Part shown: positions 7,910-16,995 of the stretch, piece by piece
How positions within the stretch are numbered: the stretch's first letter is position 1
Layout: every line of letters begins with the position of its first letter
Assembly (NCBI GenBank): GCA_046546095.1
Contig: JBKGYK010000021.1
Span: 1-41,269, forward strand
Direction: 5' to 3'
DNA length: 41,269 bases
DNA from: JAQIBY01 sp046546095
GTDB lineage: Bacteria > Bacteroidota > Bacteroidia > Bacteroidales > ML635J-15
Notes under the pieces: model-generated
The model's input: the letters and a program-made list of their open reading frames with translations, nothing else
The model's database searches: none
Told to the model about the DNA's origin: nothing
Position numbers and translations under genes: made by a program

Positions 7910-8791
7910 CTATTCCTTTTTGGGCTTAAGCTTTTCAAGCTCCTTATTCATAGCTGTCAGTCCATCCCCAATATCCTTGATTTCTCCGCCCATTTCTTTG
8001 TATTGTTCTTCAATGGCTGTATGCAGGCGACTGCTCAGATTTTCAATTTTCTCATCCTCGCGTTTTACTGCGGCATCATGTGCATTTTCAATTTCTTTAT
8101 TTACAGATGCAATTTCCTGCTTCAGGCTGTCTTTTATTTCCTTATGAGCAACATCTGCACTGGTTTTGTTATGATTGATTTTATCCAGCAAATCTTTTTT
8201 CAATGCATCAATGCGCTGATTTGTGGTCGATTCCTTATTGATAATATTTGCCTCAACATCCTCTTTCAGGGCTTTCAAATCATGCTCATTTTTTTCAATA
8301 AGCTCTGCTTTAAGCTTTTTCATTCGTTTTGCACGACTTGCCCATTGAATAACAATCAACACCAGCAAAATAAAAACCAGTCCTGCCAGGCCGAATAGCA
8401 TTTTTTCCAGATTATTTATTTCCTGATTTTCTGAGGAGGCCAGATCAATTTTTTCCTCCAGCGGCTCCAGGTCATCTGCCGTCAAAAACATCCCGGCCAT
8501 CTCTGAATCTATGCCTTCATTTTCCATCCGGATACCTTGCACCATGCTGTCCATCATTAGCATTCTTTCATTCACAACAGAGTCAAGACGAACCAGAGCA
8601 GTATCAACATCCTGACTGACTGCATCCATGCGGCCAAGAACCTGATTCTGCTTGCGTTCATATACCTGTATCTTGGATTTTAATTGTTCAAATTCACTGC
8701 GGCTGGGCGGTTCATTAAAGTCTTCCTGGCTGTAGCCAAATTGAAATAGAAACAGAATTCCTAATGAAATAAGTAGCGTATTTTTCATCAT
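7910..8791 (-). CDS. Coiled-coil membrane protein of unknown function
   Basis: This 293-residue protein has a signal peptide (1-22, ending GYSQ), an extracytoplasmic coiled-coil segment (about 30-125), one transmembrane helix (131-150, with LVFILLVLIVIQW) and a long Lys/Glu-rich cytoplasmic coiled coil (about 155-290). The C-terminal part has heptad-like patterns without catalytic motifs. Such a shape suits a scaffold or a link between envelope and cytoplasm. I do not recognise a family. The first two codons are both ATG, so the start could be 8788. It has its own terminator and appears monocistronic. A TAAATTTG box on the minus strand at 8819-8826 could drive it. Confidence 0.75.
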   Translation of the reverse strand: MMKNTLLISLGILFLFQFGYSQEDFNEPPSRSEFEQLKSKIQVYERKQNQVLGRMDAVSQDVDTALVRLDSVVNERMLMMDSMVQGIRMENEGIDSEMAGMFLTADDLEPLEEKIDLASSENQEINNLEKMLFGLAGLVFILLVLIVIQWASRAKRMKKLKAELIEKNEHDLKALKEDVEANIINKESTTNQRIDALKKDLLDKINHNKTSADVAHKEIKDSLKQEIASVNKEIENAHDAAVKREDEKIENLSSRLHTAIEEQYKEMGGEIKDIGDGLTAMNKELEKLKPKKE

Positions 8792-8888
8792 GTCAGGTTT
8801 TTATTGGTTATGTTATGTCAAATTTAATCTTTTTGCTTCAAAATACCTAATGATATCTTCAAAATGCTTATAAACAGATTATCAACTA

Positions 8889-8919
8889 TTTGTTAACAAG
8901 AAATAAACAATTATCTTCG
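8889..8919 (+). promoter_or_regulatory. Promoter of the propeller/transglutaminase gene
   Basis: TTTG (8889-8892), a 19-nt spacer, then TATCTTCG (8912-8919). This matches the Bacteroidetes TTTG-N19-TAnnTTTG promoter with one mismatch in the -7 box. It ends 23 nt before the ATG at 8943. Confidence 0.7.
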
Positions 8920-8942
8920 TACGAAAACTAAACGAAAAAAGT

Positions 8943-10565
8943 ATGAAACGCACATTTACGACAAGTTTATTTCTCACTATTTTTCTTATGCCGGTTTTTT
9001 CTTATACGGGAGAAATCATCAATAAGTTTGCTACCGGCACAGATTTTCCAACAGGCTTGTGTTACGATGGAACATCTTTATGGATGGCAGATCGCAAACT
9101 GGATAAAATCATACGGATTGACCCGGAAACCGGCGAGCATACAAGAAGCATATCATCCCCTGCATATTGGCCTATGGGAATAACCCATGACGGTGAAAAC
9201 CTCTGGTGCATTGATATCAAAGGCGGCATTCCACTGGCAGAAAATTACAAGGGGGTTGCCTACAAACTCGATGATGCTACAGGGAATATTTTACATCAGA
9301 TCAATCTGCCTTGCAAAAAGCCAACCGGACTTACATGGGACGGTACATATCTATGGGTAGCAGATGATGCCACTGATCAAATTATTCAATTCAGTCCGGA
9401 AGACGGAACCACCATAAAATCTTTCAAAGCTCCGGCAGGGAATAGCATGGGATTAACATTTGACGGCACCTACCTTTGGGTCAGTGACCGCGGCAATGAT
9501 GAAATTTACATGATGAGTGCTGAAACAGGAGAAGTCCTGCTGATTACCGATGCACCCGGAGACTATGCACGTGGCCTGGCCTGGGATGGTGAGTTTTTAT
9601 GGAATGTAGACTGGCAGGACAAGAGTATTTACAAAATCATACGCAAAGATGAAGAAAACATACGCAAAAAGGATCCAAAAGAATACATTGTCAGATACAC
9701 CCACCAAAGCACCAATTTCGGACCCGGAAAAGTGTTGACTCTGGATGTTCATTTTGCCCTTGGCAGTGATCGTGATAATCAGGAACTTTTATCTGAGCCT
9801 GAATACTCAGTTAAGCCTGCAGATTTCCCTGAAGATCAGTGGAATCAAAAAACAGCTCACTTTACTTTTGCCAACATTCAGGCCGGTGAAACACGGGAAA
9901 TAGTCATCACAAATAAAGCAAAACTTTGGGATGTCCGGTATTTTATCTTTCCCGATAAGGTAGGTAGTCTGGATGAAATTCCTGAGAATATCACATCCCT
10001 TTATCTGAGAGACAGTGAAAAATACAAGATCAATCATCCTGTCATCCAGAAAGCTGTAAAAGAAGCGGTTGGTGATGAAAAAAATCCATACCGCATGGCA
10101 CGTCAGATATATGATTATGTAATGGAAAACATGTATTATGAAATGTCAGGCGGATGGAATACTGCCCCTGCAGTGCTTGAACGCGGCAACGGTTCTTGTT
10201 CGGAGTACAGCTTTGTCTACATTGCCATGTGCAGGGCTGTTGGATTACCTGCGCGATATGTTGGGTCTGTGGTTGTCCGTGGCGATGATGCCAGCATGGA
10301 TGATGTTTTTCACCGCTGGGCTGAGATTTATCTGCCCAATTACGGCTGGGTTCCGGTGGATCCCAGTGGCGGAGATCAGGATTCACCACGTGCCCGGGCA
10401 GACTATTTCGGACATCTGGCAAACCGGTTTTTCATCACAAGCCAGAGTGGAGGAAATTCTGAAAGTATGGAATGGACATACAATTCAAATGAATTTTATA
10501 CAACGGAACCCAAAACCCATGTAGTGGTGGAATATTTTGCCGACTGGGAACTTTTGGACAAATAA
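8943..10565 (+). CDS. Secreted beta-propeller protein with a transglutaminase-like domain
   Basis: This 540-residue exported protein (signal peptide about 1-20) begins with five or more repeats of the form DGtxLWxxD, for example YDGTSLWMAD, WDGTYLWVAD and FDGTYLWVSD, about 40-46 residues apart over residues 38-230. They should fold as an NHL/YncE-like propeller. A linker or beta domain follows (about 240-370), then a transglutaminase-like cysteine domain with the full triad: Cys419 in GSCSEYS, His457 in FHRWAEIY and Asp473 in VPVDPSGGD. Bacterial members act as peptidases, amidases or cross-linkers on the cell surface. The propeller probably binds the substrate. It is transcribed alone from a well-formed promoter; no terminator is evident before the convergent gene at 10612. 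Confidence 0.9.
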   Translation: MKRTFTTSLFLTIFLMPVFSYTGEIINKFATGTDFPTGLCYDGTSLWMADRKLDKIIRIDPETGEHTRSISSPAYWPMGITHDGENLWCIDIKGGIPLAENYKGVAYKLDDATGNILHQINLPCKKPTGLTWDGTYLWVADDATDQIIQFSPEDGTTIKSFKAPAGNSMGLTFDGTYLWVSDRGNDEIYMMSAETGEVLLITDAPGDYARGLAWDGEFLWNVDWQDKSIYKIIRKDEENIRKKDPKEYIVRYTHQSTNFGPGKVLTLDVHFALGSDRDNQELLSEPEYSVKPADFPEDQWNQKTAHFTFANIQAGETREIVITNKAKLWDVRYFIFPDKVGSLDEIPENITSLYLRDSEKYKINHPVIQKAVKEAVGDEKNPYRMARQIYDYVMENMYYEMSGGWNTAPAVLERGNGSCSEYSFVYIAMCRAVGLPARYVGSVVVRGDDASMDDVFHRWAEIYLPNYGWVPVDPSGGDQDSPRARADYFGHLANRFFITSQSGGNSESMEWTYNSNEFYTTEPKTHVVVEYFADWELLDK

Positions 10566-10611
10566 ATATTACATGCCGGCAGCATTTCTGTGATCGGGCA
10601 CCGCTGAAAAA

Positions 10612-12723
10612 TCAGAATTTGTATCTCAACTGAACTTTCACATCGGTCTTGTGAGGGGCATCAATTTCCGAGAGGCCACTGCTGACAGTTTCCCGATTGT
10701 CGTAGTAGGTACGGCCAATTCTGAACCAAAAATCAATATTGTCGGAAGGTGAGTATTTTGCCAACAGGTAAAACCGTTTGCCGTGATAATAATATGCAGG
10801 GATTGAAAATGCATACAGAACATCATATTCATAAGAATATATTCGTGTATTGTAAGAGTCTGTACGAAAGAGTGCAAAGCGTGTAACAAAGCGCAAGGGA
10901 GCATTTTGCAATTGCCAGATAATATCCTGGGACAAAAGCCAGCCATCTTCCCTTTCTTCTTCATCATTGGCTTTATATCCTGCATATTCAACCTGTGTTT
11001 TCAGCCGGATATCCCGGGATGGTTCCATCACAAGGTTATAGCGGGCTTTCAGTTGATTTTCAGGTTTCATTAAGGCCATATAGGAATCATCTGTAAAATA
11101 ACTTTCATCTTTTTCCTGCCCTTTGATGCGCCAGTACATGGAAATTTTTCTGTTGAATGTATAATCTGCCTGCACGAGCCAGTCGTATCCGCCTGAAGGA
11201 GAACTTGTCTGAAATCGCATCCATGGAAAACGGAAAATATCAATGTATCCCCGGAGTTCCCATCCTTTAAATGGTAATACCTCAGCTCCAAGATAAAAGC
11301 CCTGTTCATTACCCAGACTTGAGCTTTCGCCAAAAGAGGAAGCATACCCGGCATAATATCCGGGAGAGATATTTCTGTAAACACCGGAAAATGAGATCTG
11401 CGGTGCAGCATTCAGCACAAATCCACTGACAATAGCGGGTTCATATACATCGTTGGTAGCTGCTTCACCAAAAAGGGAAAAGCTTCTGTACTGGTAGCGA
11501 AAATCCATGCCAAGATTCATAAAACTGTTTCCGGCAAAATCAAATATATCATATAGTTGATTCCCGGGCATTAAATCGGCACCATAATTATACCATGCAT
11601 AAGTCATTCCAAGCCGGAGATTATTTCTGTTGAAATTGACATTACCACCGGCAATTTGCTCGTTGATGGCTCTTTCATCTTCAATTTCACCGGGTGTCCG
11701 ATGGTATCCGACGTTCTGAAATGATGTCACCGACTGGATATCATTTCCAATGCTGTCAGTGGCATCAATATTGGCATCGATCATCTTATTAGAGTAGAAA
11801 GCAGATACATCAAAATCTCCCAGTTGAACAGTACCACCCCCGCCTCGCATAAACTGGTTTTCATTGGCACTGGAGTACCGGTAAATCCCCCGGCCTTTCC
11901 TGATAACATTCATTACATATGGTGTTTTGCCAAAACTCATTGAAGACCAGGCCACCAGCCCTTGTCCGAACTGCACGGAATAATCCCCGAGGTTCAGGGT
12001 TTTGATGATGCCGATATCCTGCAACTGAATATGTGCAGCGTGATAATCAAAGCCATAAGGATTGCTTCCCTGAAAGAATTCCTCCCCTGCATCTTTTTCT
12101 GCAGTCAGGCCGATGCTAAGCTTATTTTTGTAATGAAATTTGTATTTAAGATACAGTTTATCCGGTGATCCGAGGTAACGTGATTTATCAGGATTTTCTT
12201 CAAGTATGCTGTCAGGTACAGTTTCATATCCCTTTTGTTCTTCCAGGACACGTTCGTAACGCAGGAACACATCATGCCTGCCATACTGAAAAGCGTCCCA
12301 CAGCGAAAACTCATCACCCGGAGCTTTGTCCTCAAAAGTAACAAATGGCATCATGAGGGAAACCAGGTCGGCATCGAATCCATACAAATACTGTAACTCA
12401 TAAGGAGTTTGGATACTACCTGCTTTTTTTCTGTATTCCAGCAGGCTGAAAATCTGAAAATCCGTAAGAAAAATCAATTCCCGCAGATCATCTTCACCGG
12501 CATGGTTAATACTGACAGGATCGTCGGCCAGCTCCACCATTCTCTCAACAAAAGAGGAATAATCAAGATCGGCATCGGCACGTTCTGCAAGCAATTCAAT
12601 GATGCTGCTCAAATCTGTTTCTGAACTGATATCCGGGTCGGCCTGCGCATACGTATTTGACACAGATGCACACAACAAAGTAAATATCAGGGCTATATTT
12701 GGCAGGATCTTTTTACAATGCAT
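10612..12723 (-). CDS. Helix-hairpin-helix protein with a C-terminal outer-membrane barrel-like region
   Basis: The start at 12723 is used because MHCKKILPN opens a signal peptide ending TYAQ. The longer frame from 12753 would bury the signal peptide inside the protein. The product is 703 residues. Residues about 60-120 contain ComEA-like helix-hairpin-helix units (SINHAGEDDLRELIFLTDFQ and QTPYELQYLYGFD). The rest (about 150-703) alternates aromatic and polar residues in beta-strand fashion and ends in KVQLRYKF, as expected for an outer-membrane barrel with a terminal aromatic. Proteins of this layout occur widely in Bacteroidota without an assigned role. The gene overlaps the PorV-like gene by 11 nt. 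Confidence 0.8.
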   Translation of the reverse strand: MHCKKILPNIALIFTLLCASVSNTYAQADPDISSETDLSSIIELLAERADADLDYSSFVERMVELADDPVSINHAGEDDLRELIFLTDFQIFSLLEYRKKAGSIQTPYELQYLYGFDADLVSLMMPFVTFEDKAPGDEFSLWDAFQYGRHDVFLRYERVLEEQKGYETVPDSILEENPDKSRYLGSPDKLYLKYKFHYKNKLSIGLTAEKDAGEEFFQGSNPYGFDYHAAHIQLQDIGIIKTLNLGDYSVQFGQGLVAWSSMSFGKTPYVMNVIRKGRGIYRYSSANENQFMRGGGGTVQLGDFDVSAFYSNKMIDANIDATDSIGNDIQSVTSFQNVGYHRTPGEIEDERAINEQIAGGNVNFNRNNLRLGMTYAWYNYGADLMPGNQLYDIFDFAGNSFMNLGMDFRYQYRSFSLFGEAATNDVYEPAIVSGFVLNAAPQISFSGVYRNISPGYYAGYASSFGESSSLGNEQGFYLGAEVLPFKGWELRGYIDIFRFPWMRFQTSSPSGGYDWLVQADYTFNRKISMYWRIKGQEKDESYFTDDSYMALMKPENQLKARYNLVMEPSRDIRLKTQVEYAGYKANDEEEREDGWLLSQDIIWQLQNAPLRFVTRFALFRTDSYNTRIYSYEYDVLYAFSIPAYYYHGKRFYLLAKYSPSDNIDFWFRIGRTYYDNRETVSSGLSEIDAPHKTDVKVQLRYKF

Positions 12724-13528
12724 AACTGACTCCCAGATGAGGTGAACTACCAAGAATATTGTGGTATGAATAAGCCAGGTCGATATTTAGGTTTTTCCAT
12801 TTCCAACCAACACCAAAACTGGCCTTCAGGGGCTTGGCATTGATACCGGTTCTGAGGAAAAAATTGTCAAGAAGACGGTATTCAAAACCAACTTTTACCA
12901 TGGTATAGTCAGCCATATCGGTTTCAGCTTCCACGCTGGCCAGCATATCCTCTGAAAACCAGTATCCCACACCCAGGCGCATGGCCACCGGAAGTTCTCT
13001 GTTTTGTTCTCCGCTAAAAGCGATATTTGCCGGATTAAACACATGAGCACCAAACATAAAATCATCTCCTGGTGTTGCAAGCAAGCCAATATCAAAAGTC
13101 AGCAGGTTGGTGTTTCCGTATGCCTCAGGTTGGATGGTATTGAAATAATTGAGCTGCACCCCCATGGAAAGCCATTCTGCCAGTTGCATTGAATATGCCA
13201 CACTCAGACGGTTTTCACTGTATAGTGAATAACCAAAGCGGCTGAAACTAACCCCCACTGCGCTATTGGAAAATGGTGTAACAAAAGCCAGGGAAGCACG
13301 GGACAATTCATTGACCATAAATTGATTTTCCCAGTTAAGCCCCAGACTCATGTCACTGACACCGGTAAGTGCTCCCGGGTTATTAAAACCTGCCCAGACA
13401 TCCTGATTCATCAAACTGGCATCGCCCATTCCTGCGGACCTGCTACCTGCCTGCCATTTGTCCTGTTCAGCAAATGACAGGAAGGCGATAAACAGCAACA
13501 GAACCGATATGCTGAATTTTCTCATCAT
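12713..13528 (-). CDS. PorV/PorQ-like outer-membrane beta-barrel protein
   Basis: This 271-residue protein has a signal peptide (1-20, ending SFAEQ) and a body made of amphipathic beta strands. The start of the mature protein, SRSAGMGDASL...WAGFNNPGAL, is the plug signature of the FadL-like PorV/PorQ family. In T9SS, PorV binds cargo and PorQ helps hand it over, but this protein is shorter and lies outside a por operon, so a T9SS role is only possible. It shares 4 nt (13525-13528) with the stop of purE and overlaps the HhH-barrel gene, which suggests the two outer-membrane proteins act together. Confidence 0.78.
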   Translation of the reverse strand: MMRKFSISVLLLFIAFLSFAEQDKWQAGSRSAGMGDASLMNQDVWAGFNNPGALTGVSDMSLGLNWENQFMVNELSRASLAFVTPFSNSAVGVSFSRFGYSLYSENRLSVAYSMQLAEWLSMGVQLNYFNTIQPEAYGNTNLLTFDIGLLATPGDDFMFGAHVFNPANIAFSGEQNRELPVAMRLGVGYWFSEDMLASVEAETDMADYTMVKVGFEYRLLDNFFLRTGINAKPLKASFGVGWKWKNLNIDLAYSYHNILGSSPHLGVSYAL

Positions 13529-14031
13529 TTCACACGATATTCAAAATTTTTATCATCAAGACTTTGATTTGCTTTCACAATTTTATCTTTCAGTCCTTCT
13601 TTGAACCTCTTCACCTTATTCTTCATGCCTGAGTTGCCGGATGCAATAATTTGCAGAGCAAGTATTCCGGCATTCTGAGCGCCATTTACTGCCACTGTAG
13701 CCACAGGAATCCCCGGAGGCATCTGGACGATGGCCAATAATGCATCCAGTCCGTCAAAACTTCCTTTAATGGGTACACCTATCACAGGGAGACTGGTCAT
13801 GGCGGCTATCACACCTGGCAGATGGGCAGCCATACCGGCACCTGCAATGATAACTTCTATGCCACGTTCTTCTGCATTGCGTGCAAATTTCTCCACCTCA
13901 TCCGGAGTACGATGAGCTGATAAAGCATTGATTTCAAAAGGAATCTGCATCTCATTCAGAAAATTTGCAGCCTTTTCCATCACCGGCCAATCCGATGTGC
14001 TTCCCATGATAATACTAACAACAGGTTTCAT
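13525..14031 (-). CDS. purE: N5-carboxyaminoimidazole ribonucleotide mutase
   Basis: PurE converts N5-CAIR to CAIR in purine synthesis. The 168-residue length and the motifs IIMGSTSDWPVM (8-19), SAHRTPDEV (38-46), AGAGMAAHLPGV and PVIGVPIKG (class I PurE with the catalytic His and flexible loop) make this secure. It is the first gene of a three-gene minus-strand operon with two outer-membrane-type proteins and no purK next to it. A perfect TATTTTTG -7 box on the minus strand at 14081-14088 may drive it, although no -33 box is evident. The C-terminal tail is Lys-rich. Confidence 0.96.
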   Translation of the reverse strand: MKPVVSIIMGSTSDWPVMEKAANFLNEMQIPFEINALSAHRTPDEVEKFARNAEERGIEVIIAGAGMAAHLPGVIAAMTSLPVIGVPIKGSFDGLDALLAIVQMPPGIPVATVAVNGAQNAGILALQIIASGNSGMKNKVKRFKEGLKDKIVKANQSLDDKNFEYRVK

Positions 14032-14256
14032 ATTTTAAATAAATTTATTGGTTAACACCATATATATTTACTGTCATTGACAAAAATAAAACTTTAACGC
14101 AATCTTTTATCATTATCATCAATGAAAAAACAGGAAATTTTGCATATAAGCTAAATATCAAGTATTAAACATAGTGCACGAGGTCGGATTGATGCAGATA
14201 ATGCCAATTTTCCTTAAGCAAACAGTGCGGGAATTTTAAAATAAGCGCAGAATGAT

Positions 14257-14264
14257 TATCTTCG
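14257..14264 (+). promoter_or_regulatory. Probable -7 box for hpt
   Basis: TATCTTCG, one mismatch from TAnnTTTG and identical to the box before the transglutaminase gene at 8912. The sequence 19 nt upstream is TTTT, a weak -33 element. It lies 20 nt before the hpt ATG. Confidence 0.5.
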
Positions 14265-14283
14265 TCGGAAAAATACACAGCAA

Positions 14284-14820
14284 ATGGATACCATCAAAAT
14301 ACTGGATAAGAATTTTAAAATTTATCTTAAGGATCACCAGATAAAGGAACGGATTGCGGAGATGGCCAATCAGATGAATGCCGATTTTGAAGCCCAGACA
14401 CCTGTTTTTCTGGGCATACTGAACGGCTGTTTTATGTTTGCCTCTGATTTATTCAAATATCTGGATGTGGATTGCAAGATTTCTTTTTTAAAAATTGCTT
14501 CTTACGAAGGAACGCGATCTACAGGAAAAGTAAGGCAACTGATTGGATTGAACGAAGACATAAAAAACAAGCCGGTAGTTATTCTTGAAGACATCATTGA
14601 TACAGGCATTACAATTGAGCATATCATAAAGCAACTAAAGGCATATGAGCCTTCTGAAATACGGATTGCCACATTGTTATTGAAACCGGATGCTTATCAA
14701 AAAGATTTTCCGGTAGATTATACAGGTTTTGAGATTCCCAATAAGTTTATTGTAGGTTTTGGGTTGGATTATGATGGGTATGGCAGAAACCTCAGGCACA
14801 TTTATCAGATAACCCAATAA
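14284..14820 (+). CDS. hpt: Hypoxanthine phosphoribosyltransferase
   Basis: This 178-residue purine salvage enzyme transfers phosphoribose from PRPP to hypoxanthine or guanine. The PRPP-binding motif VVILEDIIDTGIT (about 99-111), LNGCFMFASDL in the N-terminal half and the late FVVGFGLDYDG-type segment (here FIVGFGLDYDG) are all intact. It is followed 9 nt later by a double adenylate kinase gene, a salvage pairing known from other Bacteroidota. It is the first gene of a four-gene plus-strand unit (hpt, adk, obgE, PAP2). Confidence 0.95.
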   Translation: MDTIKILDKNFKIYLKDHQIKERIAEMANQMNADFEAQTPVFLGILNGCFMFASDLFKYLDVDCKISFLKIASYEGTRSTGKVRQLIGLNEDIKNKPVVILEDIIDTGITIEHIIKQLKAYEPSEIRIATLLLKPDAYQKDFPVDYTGFEIPNKFIVGFGLDYDGYGRNLRHIYQITQ

Positions 14821-14829
14821 AACACTGTT

Positions 14830-16002
14830 ATGTTAAACATTGCACTCTTTGGCCCTCCGGGAGCCGGCAAAGGCACACAGGCCAAAAAACTTGCTGAAAA
14901 ATACAATCTGACCTATATCTCAACCGGAAATATCTTACGAAAAGAGATTAAAGAAGGGACAGAACTCGGGAAACAGGCAGAATCTATCATTGACCGTGGT
15001 GGACTGGTCTCGGATGAGATAATTGTCCAGATAATTGAAGAACGGATACAAATGCATCCCGAAGCTAAAGGCATACTTTTTGATGGATTTCCAAGAACGT
15101 ATGCCCAGGCTTATATTCTGGAAGGCTTACTACTTAAAATGAACACCAAGCTTACCTGCATGCTCAGCCTGGAGGTACCGAAAGAAGAGCTCATGCGTCG
15201 CATGCTCAAGAGAGCCGGTGAAGAAAACCGCTCAGATGATAAAAAGGAAATCATTTTGAATCGCTTCCGTGAATATGAAGAAAAAACCATTCCTGTGATC
15301 GAATTTTACAAGGAACAGAACAAATACGTACAAATTGACGGAATTGGTGATGTTGACCAGGTTTTTGACAGATTGTGTGATGCCATTGAAAAGGCATTAT
15401 CACAAACCTGGCTTAACGTTGTTCTGTTTGGTCCTCCGGGTGCGGGCAAAGGAACTCAGGCCAAGAAACTTGCCAAAGAACACAAGCTTGTATATATCAG
15501 TACCGGAGCATTGATTCGCCACGAAATCCAACAGAAAACTGAAATTGGTCGGCGTGCACAAAATTATCTCGACAGCGGTGATATTGTACCGGATGATATC
15601 GCAATCCGGCTTATCGAACGTAGAATACAAAACAATCATGAAGATGCACGTGGCTTTATTATCAAAGGTTTTCCAAGCAATTTGGTGCAGGCTTATATTC
15701 TTGACGGACTTTTCAAACGTCATGATTCGGAAGTTTCACTGGTCCTTAACATTGATGCACCAACCCTTACATCGATAAAACGATTGACGCAAAGGGCAAA
15801 AACCGAAAAAGCCAGGGTTTACGACCAGGACACAGATATCATTATTCACCGGCTTGAAGTATGGGAAAAGAAAACAAAACCGGTACTGGAATATTACAAA
15901 CGACAGGGAAAGATTCAGTGCTTCGACGGCAGTGTTGATCCCGAAGAGCTTCACGAAGGACTGACAAAAGCAATCCAAAAAGCATTCAAAGACATACGCT
16001 GA
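14830..16002 (+). CDS. adk: Tandem adenylate kinase (two domains; second lacks key AMP-site residues)
   Basis: Two full short-LID adenylate kinase domains sit in one 390-residue chain. Usual Adk is about 190-220 residues. Domain 1 (1-190) has the P-loop FGPPGAGKGTQ (7-17), STGNILR (31-37), FDGFPRT (84-90, AMP-site Arg89) and a LID with Arg134 and Asp136-Asp137, so it should interconvert ATP+AMP and 2 ADP. Domain 2 (about 194-390) keeps the P-loop (200-210) but has STGALIR where Asp or Asn is normal, and KGFPSN (279-284) instead of DGFPRT, losing the AMP-site Arg. Its LID also reads ARVYDQD instead of the usual R-x-D-D. Domain 2 probably still binds a nucleotide but is a poor or inactive kinase. 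Genes before and after are hpt and obgE. Confidence 0.95.
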   Translation: MLNIALFGPPGAGKGTQAKKLAEKYNLTYISTGNILRKEIKEGTELGKQAESIIDRGGLVSDEIIVQIIEERIQMHPEAKGILFDGFPRTYAQAYILEGLLLKMNTKLTCMLSLEVPKEELMRRMLKRAGEENRSDDKKEIILNRFREYEEKTIPVIEFYKEQNKYVQIDGIGDVDQVFDRLCDAIEKALSQTWLNVVLFGPPGAGKGTQAKKLAKEHKLVYISTGALIRHEIQQKTEIGRRAQNYLDSGDIVPDDIAIRLIERRIQNNHEDARGFIIKGFPSNLVQAYILDGLFKRHDSEVSLVLNIDAPTLTSIKRLTQRAKTEKARVYDQDTDIIIHRLEVWEKKTKPVLEYYKRQGKIQCFDGSVDPEELHEGLTKAIQKAFKDIR

Positions 16003-16005
16003 TAC

Positions 16006-16995
16006 ATGAGCAATCCAAATTTTATTGACTACGTAAAAATATTCTGTCGTTCTGGGAACGGAGGCGCCGGTTCAAGGCATTTCCGCCGTGAAAAATATGT
16101 AGCCAAAGGTGGCCCGGACGGGGGCGACGGGGGACGTGGAGGTCATGTCATTTTGCGTGGCTCACGACACCGGTGGACACTGCTGCATCTGAAATACGAA
16201 AAACACCACTTTGCACCTCACGGAGAATCCGGAGGATCTGCCAGAAAATTCGGTGCCGATGGTGATGACATCATCATTGAAGTACCACTGGGTACAGTAG
16301 CCAAAAATGCCGAAACCGACGAAGTGCTGTTGGAAATCACCGAGGACGGACAGGAAGAAATATTGCTTGAAGGTGGCATGGGCGGCCGGGGCAATACACA
16401 TTTTAAAACCAGCACAAATCAGGCGCCCAGTTATGCTCAGCCCGGCATTCCCGGGCAGGAAGCATGGATTATTCTGGAACTTAAAGTTCTTGCAGATGTT
16501 GGCCTTGTGGGTTTCCCCAATGCAGGTAAATCTACCCTGCTTGCCAGTATCTCTGCAGCAAAACCCAAAATTGCAAATTACGCATTCACTACCCTTACTC
16601 CAAACCTGGGCATCATTGCCTACCGGGACGGAAAATCATTTGTCATGGCGGACATTCCCGGCATTATTGAAGGGGCCGCTGAAGGCAAAGGACTTGGCCT
16701 ACGGTTTCTCAGACATATTGAACGAAACGCCAGCCTGCTGTTTATGGTACCTGCAGACAGCAAAAACATTGCAGATGAGTATCATATTCTTTTGCATGAA
16801 CTCAAAAAATACAATCCGGAACTTCTGGATAAAAAGCGACTTCTGGCAATCAGCAAATCTGACCTGATTGATACAGAACTCAAAGCCATGCTGCAATCTG
16901 AACTTCCGGAAATTGAAACCGTATTTATTTCCTCTGTTACCGGAGAAGGACTGAATGAAATGAAAGACAAAATATGGAAAAGCCTGCATGAATGA
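16006..16995 (+). CDS. obgE: Obg family GTPase
   Basis: This 329-residue ribosome-associated GTPase acts in late 50S assembly and stress control. The N-terminal glycine-rich Obg fold is present (RSGNGGAGSRHFRREK, GGPDGGDGGRGGHV). The GTPase domain starts near 160 with G1 GFPNAGKSTLL, G3 DIPGIIEGA and G4 SKSD (instead of NKxD, a variant also seen in Bacteroidota). No C-terminal extension is present, in line with the short Obg form. It starts 3 nt after the adk stop and overlaps the PAP2 gene by 4 nt. Confidence 0.95.
   Translation: MSNPNFIDYVKIFCRSGNGGAGSRHFRREKYVAKGGPDGGDGGRGGHVILRGSRHRWTLLHLKYEKHHFAPHGESGGSARKFGADGDDIIIEVPLGTVAKNAETDEVLLEITEDGQEEILLEGGMGGRGNTHFKTSTNQAPSYAQPGIPGQEAWIILELKVLADVGLVGFPNAGKSTLLASISAAKPKIANYAFTTLTPNLGIIAYRDGKSFVMADIPGIIEGAAEGKGLGLRFLRHIERNASLLFMVPADSKNIADEYHILLHELKKYNPELLDKKRLLAISKSDLIDTELKAMLQSELPEIETVFISSVTGEGLNEMKDKIWKSLHE

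Noticed and set aside
7622..8398. 258-residue plus-strand frame across two minus-strand genes
   Set aside because: It spans the terminator and promoter between the two genes and mirrors their coding strands; its Phe/Ile/Cys-rich content is a reading of the coiled-coil gene backwards.
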